From NCBI GenBank assembly GCA_043228905.1, contig JBHGNT010000011.1, positions 2,356,001 to 2,420,000 of the forward strand: DNA of 64,000 nucleotides, in the 5' to 3' direction. The stretch comes from Azolla caroliniana. Taxonomy: Eukaryota > Polypodiophyta. Position numbers and translations under genes: made by a program. Of the stretch, positions 46,242-56,562 are shown piece after piece. The notes beneath the pieces were generated by a model. That model did no database searches. It worked only from the letters and a program-made list of their open reading frames with translations, and was not told the origin of the DNA. Every line of letters begins with the position of its first letter. Position 1 is the first letter of the stretch.

Positions 46242-46300
46242 GGACTTGAACCAATAACCCCACCCTATGACTCTCAAATCTTACCATTTACTCTATACTA
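46242..46300 (-). other. tRNA-like module 1 (antisense) in the D LTR
   Basis: On minus: A-box-like TAGTATAGAGTAAATGG, 31 bases, then the B-box GGTTCAAGTCC (full match to GGTTCRANYCC). No convincing anticodon stem. The same module is at 61375-61317, and at 39792-39845 in the solo LTR. Confidence 0.6.
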
Positions 46301-46400
46301 GTAATATACATAAAATAAAGCATACTTTATATATACTTTATATTACATAAAGGATTTGCTTCATGATATAAAAATAAAGTTGTATGTTGTAGTATTTTGA

Positions 46401-46453
46401 GACTCGAACCAACAACCTCATACACCAAAGTCAACACACCTACCATTAAGCTA
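46401..46453 (-). other. tRNA-like module 2 (antisense) in the D LTR
   Basis: On minus: A-box TAGCTTAATGG and B-box GGTTCGAGTC at tRNA-like spacing. Repeated at 61528-61476, and at 39652-39705 in the solo LTR. Confidence 0.65.
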
Positions 46454-46763
46454 GGCCCTTTCTCTTTAAGATTATATTTTCATGTTTATTGTTATTGCAT
46501 ATATTGTTTCATACATAAAAGCTCAAATGAGCGAGATGTTTATCATGCATCACATGTAATGCATGAACGCCAAATGGCGATCATGCATCACATGCATGTC
46601 TTGTACCCTCCAATGCATCATATGCATGGGGGCACCTATTTAAAGGGTGAAAGAGGAGATCAAAGGGAGATATGTATGAGATATCAATCAAATTATGTAT
46701 TTCATAAGAGATACCATAAAAATAGAGAAAGAAGGGAAGAAGTTTAACATAAACGTGGAGCTC

Positions 46764-46816
46764 TAGCTTGGCGGTCGTGGTGGTCAACTCTCAACAAGAG
46801 GGAGGCGGTTCGAGCC
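46764..46816 (+). other. tRNA-like module 3 (sense) in the D LTR
   Basis: A-box TAGCTTGGCGG, then the hairpin CTCT-CAACA-AGAG in the anticodon-arm position, then the B-box GGTTCGAGCC. Repeated at 61839-61891, and on minus at 39371-39317 in the solo LTR, where the hairpin is CCTC...GAGG. Confidence 0.65.
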
Positions 46817-47237
46817 TTATCTTCATCAAAATATTGAAGTGAAGATTATAGTGGTCTACGATCAAGAAAGAGAAGAGCGATTACCTTGCAAGACAAAGTT
46901 CGGAGGATCAACGACGTGTACAATCATTTTGTAACTCTTTCATGAAAATGATTATAAATTTCATACACTTTCTCATATATTATTTTATATCTTATCTTGT
47001 CTTATCTTATATTCCTTAAAAATCCTAATTTGTCATATCTTATTGATCTCTATTCACTCCATCTCTACTCTTTCGTCTCTTCTGTCCATAATCCCAGTGA
47101 TTCTTTCCTCACTTTCACGTTATCCTTTGTGTGCGCAACGCTACGCTTCTAGGCGAGCCACGTCACGACACAATTTCATGAACCCGACGTGAAACGGGGA
47201 AGTAGAAGAGACATCTAAAGTAAAGATCAACATCAAC

Positions 47238-48773
47238 ATGGCAAGTACGAGTACAATGGATCCGGTAATGTTGTTTATTGGAAAGTTGAATCAAGATCGA
47301 TTATTTCATGCCTTACGAGAAGTCCGACAGAAGATTGGTATGTTTGATGGCACAAATATTTCGAAGTATGTGAATATATATTATGATGAAATGGAAATGT
47401 TTGGTATAAATGATGTCAATAATGAAATACACGCATTGCATAGTTTGGATTGGAATGCATTCAAAGAAGCACTTGTGTCTGAATATGCTCGTGAGGATTT
47501 CTCTCGAGTTACTATGCGTTCATTTCATGAATGGATCTTAAAAGAAGATAAAGGGTTATCTGTGGCTGACACAAAAAAAGAGTTTGATCGGATGTATGGA
47601 CACTTAAAGCCAGAAGAAAGAAATTCTTTGTCTTGGCAAAAGGTTGCTTTATTTTTGCAGGCAGTTGACAAGAGATATAGAAAAGAATTGGAATTCATGC
47701 TTGAAGTACCAAATACTGAGGATGGCATAACGACAGATTGGAATGAGGTAACAAATGCTTGTAATAAATTTATGAAAAGAATGCAAAGGAATGGTGTAAT
47801 GCTACAAATACCACATGTGGGAAACACAAATCGGCTTGAGCAAAACATTGAAGTTCAAAGACTTGGTCGAGAACCATCACACGAAATGGTCCATCAACCA
47901 CGAGAAATGACGGGAACTAAGAGTGAGTTTTTGCTTGATGATTTAGTTCAAAGTATGAAAGATCTAACAATTAAAGTGGCAAAGCTTGAGAATGGTCAGA
48001 CTTCGAGGTCAAGGGAACCATTTCGACCTCGATGCATGTGGTGTGATAGTCTCGAACATCGTCTACGTGATTGTGAAGAATATAAAGACATGGAGAATCG
48101 GGACTTGGTCTATTGGAAAAATGGTAACATTTACTTAACTGAAACTAGTACTCCGCTTACAAAGAACTTTGGTGATGGTGGTGTTAAGGTTAAATTTGAA
48201 GAAGCTGAAGCAAAGAAGGCTTCCGCAATGTATTACTCGGCAACGGCAGGAATGCGCCTCGATGACATGCCATCCCGATCATCATTCTGGGAGAAGGTTG
48301 TAAGTACCACACAAAAGCAAAAGATGAAGATGGAAGACCTTCGTGTTGCCGGAGATTCTGTGAGGAAAAACACTAGATGGGATGTTCCAGTAGATGTTAT
48401 GACAGTCTATGCTCAAATGGCAGAACACCAAGAGCATGAGGTGATAGTGGAAGAAAAAAGGAAAAGATCGGATGATGAGATTGGCTCAACCAAAAAGCAT
48501 GAAACAAGAGAAAGCAAAAGAAAAGAGATGGACGCAAAAGTTGAAAAAGGTAAATCTGGTCCTTCATTCAAATTAATGTCTGATATTGAAAAGGATACAG
48601 ATTTAAAGAAAGTTTTAGAAACAAGAATACTAGACAGTCGAGTAGAATTTACACTAAGAGAAGTGTTAGGTATTGCAAAAAAGGAATTTCATGATGAAAT
48701 AATTGATATTGTGCGAAGAAAGAAGCAAGTAAATGAGCAGGTTAAAGAGACAAATCCGAAGGTGAAGTGGTGA
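47238..48773 (+). CDS. gag of element D, 511 aa
   Basis: Structural protein of a gypsy-like element. The ATG at 47238 lies 67 bases after the LTR. A helical capsid-like region (residues about 20-185) contains FDGTNISKYVNIYYDEME, DWNAFKEALVSEYA and SWQKVALFLQAVDKRYRKEL. A zinc knuckle CX2CX4HX4C (CMWCDSLEHRLRDC) is at residues 266-279. A Lys/Glu-rich segment (about 400-445) and ILDSRVEFTLREVLGIAKKEF (about 468-490) follow. The second is a motif I associate with the gag-protease linker of this kind of element. The frame is open to a TGA at 48771. The protease frame begins in the -1 frame at the same place. Confidence 0.8.
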   Translation: MASTSTMDPVMLFIGKLNQDRLFHALREVRQKIGMFDGTNISKYVNIYYDEMEMFGINDVNNEIHALHSLDWNAFKEALVSEYAREDFSRVTMRSFHEWILKEDKGLSVADTKKEFDRMYGHLKPEERNSLSWQKVALFLQAVDKRYRKELEFMLEVPNTEDGITTDWNEVTNACNKFMKRMQRNGVMLQIPHVGNTNRLEQNIEVQRLGREPSHEMVHQPREMTGTKSEFLLDDLVQSMKDLTIKVAKLENGQTSRSREPFRPRCMWCDSLEHRLRDCEEYKDMENRDLVYWKNGNIYLTETSTPLTKNFGDGGVKVKFEEAEAKKASAMYYSATAGMRLDDMPSRSSFWEKVVSTTQKQKMKMEDLRVAGDSVRKNTRWDVPVDVMTVYAQMAEHQEHEVIVEEKRKRSDDEIGSTKKHETRESKRKEMDAKVEKGKSGPSFKLMSDIEKDTDLKKVLETRILDSRVEFTLREVLGIAKKEFHDEIIDIVRRKKQVNEQVKETNPKVKW

Positions 48774-49354
48774 GCAACGAGTCAAACAATATCGTTGTTG
48801 ACTCTCAACATGCATCAACCTCAATGATAAATTCAACAGATGTAAGAAGCCATTACTCTCGCAAATGTTGGGCAAGAGCCACTACTGAGACTCATGTGAA
48901 GATTGGAAATGTTCCAGACCCCGTGATGGCACTTATTGATCATGGTTCTGAAATAAATATAATGAGTGCTGATTTTTACAGGAAAGGTAGATGGCCAATT
49001 GATACTCAACATGGTTGGCGAGTAAAAGTTGCCACATCAGTCACGGAAGATTTATTTGGTGCATGCCCAAATGTAAAGGTTACTATTGGTGATATAGAGG
49101 TAGATCAACATTTCTTTGTGCAGGAAGGATCTACCTATCCAATAATCCTGGGGCAACCATACATTACAGCGGTACGAATGGAGACCAAAGTCCTCGACAA
49201 TGGTTCTGCCTATGCAAAAATCCGTAGCCAAGATGGACGACGAACTGTACAATTTATGACAGTTCGCCCAAATCATGAGAGGAACAAGCAAGAGCTTCGT
49301 GATCACTCAATACCAAAAGACTATGATGATTTTGATAATCAGGTTTTTGACTAG
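48767..49354 (+). CDS. protease region of element D (retropepsin-like, DHG active site)
   Basis: Lies in the -1 frame relative to gag and overlaps its stop, with no ATG near the overlap. It must be reached by frameshifting, or the shift is a mutation. It contains ALIDHGSEINIM, where retropepsins usually have D-S/T-G, followed by FFVQEGSTYPIILGQPYITAVRMETKVLDNGS (flap and hydrophobic-Gly parts). It ends at a TAG (49352) just after a GTTTTTGAC run. Dropping one T there would join it to the RT frame. Confidence 0.7.
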   Translation: MVSNESNNIVVDSQHASTSMINSTDVRSHYSRKCWARATTETHVKIGNVPDPVMALIDHGSEINIMSADFYRKGRWPIDTQHGWRVKVATSVTEDLFGACPNVKVTIGDIEVDQHFFVQEGSTYPIILGQPYITAVRMETKVLDNGSAYAKIRSQDGRRTVQFMTVRPNHERNKQELRDHSIPKDYDDFDNQVFD

Positions 49355-51748
49355 GACTGTTGCGAGTGAGGGTTGCAATAGTCCCATTATTAAAAGACCC
49401 TCATATAGGGCATTACAACATATGAATAAGTCATTTCATGTTTCTGAAAGTGGTGCTATATGTGTGACTAGGATGTATGAATGCAAGAGGAACTTGAAAA
49501 AGAATGCTAATCTGTTTCAGCAGGCATTGAAGGATAATGGAGTACTTGAAATGGAAGAGCAGATTGAAAGTGTTATGGAAGAAATTTCTTTTGCAAATAC
49601 TTTAGAAGAGTTAGAAATGTATTTGAAAGAAGATGATGAGAATGTTAGAAAGATACATGTAAACTCAATTGATATGTATTATGAGATTGATAGGTATAAT
49701 TGTAAATATGAAGAAGTAGAAAGTTTATGTAATACAAAATACAAAACAATAGATAAAAAGGTCAAACCTGCTGCAGTACCATTACCTATTGGTAGTGAAG
49801 AGAAGATGGAGGCAGTAGCAACCGAGCCTATGCTTCGACCAATAGAGAAGATCGGACATCACTTCACTTCGGAGACAATAAATAACTTGAGAATCGGAAG
49901 GGGTGAATTTCTTCTGCAATCAGAGATCGTGACTTTCAAAGAAATGATCTTTAGGCATGGGAAAGCGTTTGCATTCAAAGCTGAGGAGATTGGTTGTGTA
50001 AATCCAAAGGTGGTGACGCCAATGGTAATATTTACTATCCCTCATATTCCTTGGAATTTTAAACCTATTGCAGTACCGAGAGCTCGATTACCTCAATTGT
50101 TGGAGTTGCTGAAGGATAAAGTCAAGATGAAGATTTTAGAGCCTTCAAATGCACCATACTCCAATAGATGGTTCACAGTTCCAAAGAAAGATGGTTCTCT
50201 AAGATTCATTCAAGATCTACAACCAGTCAACAAAGTCACAATCCGAAATGCGGGAATTGGACCGATCGTTGATGAATTTGCGGAAGCGTTTGCTGGAAGA
50301 GCGATTTACTCTATGGGAGACCTATATTCAGGATACGACCAATTTCAACTAGCAATTGATAGTCGCAACATCACAACAATGAAAACACCAATTGGGTTGG
50401 TTCGAATGTGCACTCTACCTCAAGGTGCGATGAATTCGGTTGCTCATATGATGAATGCAATGAACAAAGTTCTACATGAATACATCCCAAAGGTAACTAT
50501 GCCATTTTTAGATGATATTCCTATTAAGGGATGCTTAGAAAGAGAGAAAGATGAGACTATGGTTGGAAATGGTTGCAGAAAGTTTGTGATGGATCACATT
50601 AATGACTGTGAAAGTATTTTAAATAAGCTTGAGCAGGTACATTTAACACTATCAGGAACAAAGTCTTGCTTTGGGCAAAACGAAGTTCTAATAGTTGGTC
50701 ATATGTGTGGGTGGTATGGGAGGAAACCTTCACCGATCAAAATTAACGCAATACAAAATATGAAGGAAGTTTGCGACTCGGTGACAGAGGTGAGAAGATT
50801 TTTGGGTGCATGTGTGTTTTATCATATTTGGTTACCACACTTTGCACATGTCTCAGATCCTCTCTACCAACTTTTAAGAAAAGGAAAGAAGTTTATTTGG
50901 ACTGATGAACATACACAAGTTGTTCAACAGCTGAAAGAAGCATTACTGAAAGCACCAGTTCTTCGTCAACCAGACTACAAAGGTGAAAGACCAATTATAG
51001 TAACAGTTGATACTAGCCCAATCGGGATCGGTTGGGTTATCAACCAAGAAGATGAAGACCAACATCGATATGCTATTAGATTTGGAGCAAAGATATTAAA
51101 TGAAAGACAAAGAAACTATGCACAAGTTAAACGAGAATTGTGGGGTTTGCTTACTGCATTAAAAACAGATAGAGATTACTTGATCGGAGCAGATGTAGTG
51201 GTTGAAACAGATTGTTTGCCACTCATTGGAATGATAGCAAGTTGCACGACACCAGATATTGCAATGCTTCGGTGGATTGCATACATCAGAACCATGAACC
51301 CAGAATTGCGGCATATAAAGGGAAAAGACAACCCAATTGCAGATATGCTGTCAAGGGCAAGGTTCATAAATGAAAAGGTGATGCAAACTGAAGATAAGAA
51401 CTGGGCAACTACAAGCCATCAATTTGCTCATCAAGAATCTATTACGCCTCATGATGAGTTTAATGTAAGTATAATGTTCAAAGATGTGGAGTATGAAGGT
51501 CAATGGTTAGAAATAGGAAATTTTCTAAAGACTCAAGAAGCCAACCCATCATGGTTGAAGAAACAATTAAATGAATTTCGAAGACGAGCATTCAAGTTTT
51601 TTTTACATGAAGGGCATTTATGGAGGCGTTCAAAAAGGCCAACCGAAAATCCTCTTCGAGTCATTTGTAAGGATGACATTAAGAGAAAATTAATTAATGA
51701 ATTCCATGATAGTTTGTGGGCAGGACATAGAGGCATATGGGCGACATT
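49275..51748 (+). pseudogene. pol of element D, RT and RNase H part, interrupted by copia E
   Basis: In the same frame as gag. RT region: HIPWNFKPIAVPRARLPQLL, PYSNRWFTVPKKDGSLRFIQ, LQPVNKVTIRNAGIGP, SMGDLYSGYDQFQLAID (first catalytic Asp), LPQGAMNSVAHMMNAM, then the catalytic box PFLDDIPIKG, i.e. FLDD (50505-50516) in place of YxDD. Then SGTKSCFGQNEVLIVGH and VRRFLGACVFYHIWLPHF. RNase H: IVTVDTSPIGIGWVI, KRELWGLLTAL, VVVETDCLPL, KGKDNPIADMLSRARF. The integrase N-terminus HDSLWAGHRGIWATF runs to 51748. The frame is otherwise open. The residues after that, on the LTR of E, are artefactual. Confidence 0.85.
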
Positions 51749-52449
51749 TGTTGGTATTTCGGTCCCTCCGGATGGGATGTCCGGAAATGAATGACGGCAA
51801 GCCCGGTTGCGGTTACGGAGCCGGATGAAGAAGACCCCGGCTACGGAGCCGGATGATGAAGACCCCGGCTACGGAGCCGGATGATGAAGACCCCGGCTAC
51901 GGAGCCGGATGAAGAAGACCCCGGCTACGGAGCCGGATGATGAAGACCCCGGCTACGGAGCCGGATGACGAATGTACCCGGAGAGAGATCCGGATGCGGG
52001 GACATATCTGTGAATATGTTTGCCAAGGGCCCTTGAGGCTATATTTGTAAATAGCCCGAAAGTCATATGTGTATAAATATGACTTAGGGCAAACTGTTCT
52101 TGTGGCTGGTTGTTGTTGCTCATTTTCTGTTTTTTCCTTTTAGAGGGAGAGAAGTGAGAGCAGCCGAGAGAGAGAGAGAGAGACGAAGAGGTCGTTGCCT
52201 CTGTGTACTGCCGCCGCCTGTGGCGAAGACAGTGAGCTCAAGGTTGTTGCCTTGTAGCTTCACCATTGTACATCTCTGTTTATACTGATAGTTGGAGTTT
52301 GAGGACTCCCGTGGTTTTTCCCCATTTAGGGTTTTCCACGTAAAACATCCTGTGTACTCTTCTCTCTATTGTCTTCGTGCATCTTGTATTTCCTGTTTTC
52401 TGTGAGTTGATCCTATTCCTCGGTTGTGGCCGAGCACTGTTTTTCAACA
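51749..52449 (+). repeat. 5' LTR of copia E
   Basis: 701 bp, TGTTGGTATTTCGG to TTTTTCAACA. U3 holds six units of a 29-bp repeat (CGGCTACGGAGCCGGATG and AAGACCC). TATAAATA at 52072-52079. The GTGGTTTTTCCCC / TTAGGGTTTTCCAC block lies at about 52311-52340. Only a few bases differ from the 3' LTR, mainly AAG/ATG swaps inside repeat units. Confidence 0.93.
52072..52079 (+). promoter_or_regulatory. TATA box in the 5' LTR of copia E
   Basis: TATAAATA about 320 bases into the LTR. The same word at the matching place is found in the LTRs of C (28296-28303) and in the 3' LTR of E (about 56890). Confidence 0.6.
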
Positions 52450-52452
52450 AAT

Positions 52453-52464
52453 TGGTATCAGAGC
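52453..52464 (+). other. primer-binding site of copia E
   Basis: TGGTATCAGAGC, complementary to the initiator-Met tRNA, three bases after the LTR. Confidence 0.92.
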
Positions 52465-52480
52465 ACGGTTAACACAGAAA

Positions 52481-55400
52481 ATGGAAGGCGGCGGTAGTGG
52501 GCCTCCGGGCATGATGGTGTTGAACTCACATAACTACGCCGACTGGAAGATAAAGATGGAAGACCTTCTCATCGTCCGAGACCTGTATGAACCGATCAAC
52601 AATGCCGAGATACCCAAGGGGGTAATAGAGTCGGAGTGGAAGCTCCTGAACCGGAAAGCCGTAGCGACGATCCGGCAATATGTCGATGTAAGCGTTCTAC
52701 AACATGTGGCGAATGACACCAACGCATATGAGATGTGGAAGAAGCTGTCGGGCCTCTACGAGAGGAAGAATGCGTTGAACCGGACCTCCCTGATGAGGAA
52801 GATAGTGAACCTCAAGTACCGGGATGGCGAGAATATGGTGGAACACGTGAGCACGTTCATGGGATTCGTGAACCAGCTTGCGGCGATCAAGTTCCCGTTG
52901 GAGGATGCAATGCAAGCCATCATTCTGATGTGTACATTGCCGGAAAGCTGGGAGAACTTGGTGGTGACTCTCAGCACCTCCTGCACCGAAGATAACTTGT
53001 CTCTACAAACGGTAAAGACAAGCATTTTGAACGAAGAAGCGCGTCGGAGAGATAAAGAACCGGCCTCCGACTCGAAGGCGCTGCTTACCGAATCGGAACG
53101 GGGAAGACAATGGAACCGGAGTCCGCAAAGACGGGAGAAGTCGGGGACCCGGTCGCAGTCAAGAGGAAGGCCCACATGCTTCCACTGTGGGAAGCCGGGG
53201 CACTTTCGAAAGAACTGTCGGCATTACCGAAAAGACAACGGAGCCGACGATACCGATTCGAAGAAGTCACCGGAGCGAAACGGTGCATACCGGGGAGCCA
53301 CGGACCGGAGAGGTCCGGATCGGCGAGGGCAGGACCGGAAAGGAACGACGGCACTCGCGGCAAGTGAAGAAGAGATAATGCTCATTACCGAAGAGAGGGA
53401 GCTGAACCTTGCCGGTGAAGAGATGACCTGGGTGGTCGATTCCGGAGCGTCGTTCCACCTGACCCCGGAGAAGAAATACTTCTCATCCTACACAGCCGGT
53501 GAGCACGGCTGTGTCCGGATGGGAAATGAAGGCACATGCCGGATTGCCGGCATAGGAGACGTGTGGCTGATGACATCAACCGGATGCAAGATGCTGCTGA
53601 AGGATGTTCGACACGTTCCGGAGGTCCGATTGAACCTGATTTCGGCCGGGAGGCTAGACGATGAAGGCTACACGGGTAGCATCCGGAACGGTGTCATGAA
53701 GTTCAGCAAGGGGAGCCTGATAGTGGCTCGGGCCCGGAAGGTCAACACACTGTACCTGATGAATTCCCGGCTATGTCCGGAGGAGCTGAACGTGGCAGCC
53801 GACACTGCCGGTGAGCTGTGGCACAAGAGACTGTGCCACATGAGTGAGAAGGGGATGAAGAGGCTTGCAGAAGACAACCTTATTCCAGTGAAGCATGTGC
53901 ACCTGGAGAAGTGCACCGACTGCCTGGCCGGTAAGCAAAACAGAACCTCCTTCCACTCAAGGCCACCGACGAGACGTAGCGCACCATTGGAGTTGGTGCA
54001 CACTGACATGTGTCAAGTAGAAACGAAGTCACATGGCGGAGCCCAGTACTTCGTGACATTCATTGATGACCACAGCCGGAAGCTGTGGACGGCACCGTTG
54101 AAGACAAAGGACCAAGTATCGTCCGTCTTCAAAGAACTCCACGCGAGAGTGGAAAGGGAATCCGGCAAGAAGCTGAAAGCGATACGAGCGGATAACGGAG
54201 GGGAATACCGGGGGCAGTTCCAGGAGTACTGTCGCTCGAAGGGAATCCGGCTCGAGTTTACTGTGCCGAAGACGCCGGAACTGAACGGGCTGGCCGAGAG
54301 GATGAACCGGACCATAATGGAGAGGGTCCGGAGTATGCTGGCGCATGCGAAATTACCCAAGGGGTTTTGGGCTGAGGCAATGTCGACGGCGACATACGTG
54401 ATAAACAGATCACCCTCAGTACCTTTGGACGGAGACACGCCGCAGAGAGTGTGGACCGGTAGGGAAGTATCCTACCGGCATCTGAAGGTGTTCGGGTGTC
54501 TCGCATACGTGCATGTGGCAAAGGACCGGAGAGGAAAGCTAGATCCAAAGACCCGGCCATGCATATTCCTCGGTTATGGCGATGATGAGTTCGGCTACCG
54601 AGTATGGGACCCGGTCGACAGAAAGATATTCCGGAGTCGTGATATCATCTTCATGGAGGTCAAGACACTCGCCGACTGGGAGTCGGAGAAGAAGATGAAG
54701 AGCTCCAAGTCGACCGGTTAGGATCAACTCTACGAGGAACAGTCCCGACCGGCAAGGGACCGGTTAGCACTCGAGGATCTGGCCGAAGACGGTGAAGAAA
54801 TAGAATCGGCCGAGGAAGATGAAACTGATACCGGAACCGGCCCCGATCCCGAAATGGATTCAGATGAAGAAGAAACGGAGGAGCCGGTTACCGAAGCTCC
54901 GGAACGGAGATATCCTCTAAGAGAGAGAAGGGCCCCCCGGAGATTTCCGGAACCAGAGCACGTGCTGCTAACCGACGAGGGGGAGCCGGAGAGTTTTGAA
55001 GAAGCAAAGCTTGACAACCATAGCCGCAGGTGGTTAAGTGCCATGCAGGAGGAGATGGATTCCCTGCATGAGAACCACACATATGAACTTGTGGAGTTGC
55101 CGAAAGGTAAGCGGGCACTTCGAAACAAGTGGGTGTTCAAGCTGAAACCGGGAGATGCCGGAAACCCCCCGAGATACAAAGCCAGGATCGTAGTGAAGGG
55201 GTTCCAGCAGAAGAAGGGCGTCGACTTCGACGAGATGTTTGCCCCGGTAGTGAAGATGACCTCCATACGGACGGTGCTGAGCATAGCGGCAAGCATGGAC
55301 CTCGAGGTAGAACAGATGGACGTGAAGACGGCATTTCTTCACGGTGACCTCGAAGAAGAGATCTACATGCAGCAACCGGAAGGATTCGAGAAGAAAGGGA

Positions 55401-56554
55401 AGGAGCACCTGGTATGCCGGTTGAAGAAGAGCCTTTACGGACTGAAGCAGGCTCCCCGGCAATGGTACCGGAAGTTTGACTCCTTCATGACCGACGAAGG
55501 GTACCACAGAACGCAGTCCGACCACTGCGTGTTTGTGAAGAAGTTCGAAGGAGGAGACTCTCTAATACTCCTCCTGTACGTGGACGACATGTTGATCGTC
55601 GGACGGGACCAGGGCAAGATACGGATGCTGAAGAAAGCACTTCACCGAACCTTCTCAATGAAGGACCTGGGTCCGGCGAGGCAAATACTAGGGATGCATA
55701 TCATCCGGGACCGGAAGAAGAAGCAGTTGTGGCTGTCATAGGAGAAGTACGTGACAAAGGTGCTTCATCGGTTCAACATGTCGGAAGCAAGACCGGTCGG
55801 ATCAACTCTCCCGGCAAACTGCAAGTTGTCCAGCAAGCAAAGCCCCAAGACAAAGGCTGAGAAAGAGGACATGATGAAAGTACCATATGCCTCCGCCGTC
55901 GGAAGCTTGATGTACGCAATGGTATGTACAAGACCGGACATAGGATATGCAGTCGGAGTGGTGAGCCGGTACATGAGCAATCCCGGCAAAGAGCACTGGA
56001 ACGCGGTCAAGTGGATACTCCGATACCTGAAGGGCACGGCAAACGTGTGCCTCCGATTCGGCTCCTGTAAGCCCGAACTCGACGGCTTTACCGACTCGGA
56101 TATGTCGGCTGATGCAGATACCAGCCGGTCCACATCTGGGTATGTGATGACGTATGCAGGGGGAGCTGTCTCGTGGCAGTCGAGGCTGCAGAAGACGGTT
56201 GCATTGTCAACCACGGAGGCGGAGTACATGGCGGCTGTTGAAGCCGGCAAGGAAATAATATGGATGAAGGACTTCATTAGAGAGCTCGGTATCCGGCAGG
56301 AGGAGTTCCGACTCTACTGTGACAGTCAGAGTGCCATCCACCTTGCGAAGAACGCGGCCTATCACTCCCGGACGAAGCACATCCAGCGAAGATATCACTG
56401 GATCCGGGAAAGGATAGAAGACCAGGAGTTCGTGCTGACGAAGATCCACACGGACGAAAACGGGTCAGAAATGCTGACCAAAGTGCTCACACCCGACAAG
56501 CTGGAAGCGTGCCGGAAGAAGGTCGGACTGGAAAGACATCCCATGCCGAAGTGA
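52481..56554 (+). pseudogene. gag-pol of copia E, one frame with two amber stops
   Basis: ATG 52481 (MEGGGSGPPGMMVLNSHNY) lies 17 bases after the primer-binding site, and a single frame runs to TGA 56552. Domains: gag (residues 1-230), zinc knuckle CFHCGKPGHFRKNC (233-246), protease WVVDSGASFHLTP (about 317), integrase HKRLCHM/CTDC, VHTDMCQ, ADNGGEYRG, LNGLAERMNRT (about 445-630), RT YVDDMLIVG (about 1033) and RNase H STTEAEYMAAVE. Only two stops interrupt it: TAG at 54719-54721 (Lys in copia A) and TAG at 55739-55741 (Gln in relatives, LWLSQEKY). Otherwise intact, with all visible catalytic motifs present. Confidence 0.93.
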
Positions 56555-56562
56555 AGGGGGAG
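56554..56562 (+). other. polypurine tract of copia E
   Basis: AAGGGGGAG between the gag-pol stop and the 3' LTR; plus-strand primer of copia elements. Confidence 0.8.

Larger units (their letters stand above)
46072..47170 (+). repeat. 5' LTR of element D
   Basis: 1099 bp. tRNA-like modules lie at 46300-46242 (-), 46453-46401 (-) and 46764-46816 (+). A CATGCA/TGCATG-rich block spans about 46548-46635 around CGCCAAATGGCG. TATTTAAAGG (about 46648-46658) is a likely TATA box, so the third module lies in the transcribed part. Confidence 0.9.

Noticed and set aside
46242-46816. Genuine tRNA genes in the D LTR
   Set aside because: A and B boxes are good, but no complete cloverleaf with acceptor and anticodon stems can be drawn; called tRNA-like modules instead.
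47238-51748. Element D as an integrated plant pararetrovirus
   Set aside because: It has LTRs, a target duplication and an integrase with D-D-E, and no movement or coat-protein module; it is an LTR retrotransposon.
52424-52480. An earlier start for gag of copia E at 52424
   Set aside because: That ATG is inside the LTR and the frame runs over the primer-binding site; the ATG at 52481 fits the gag start of relatives.
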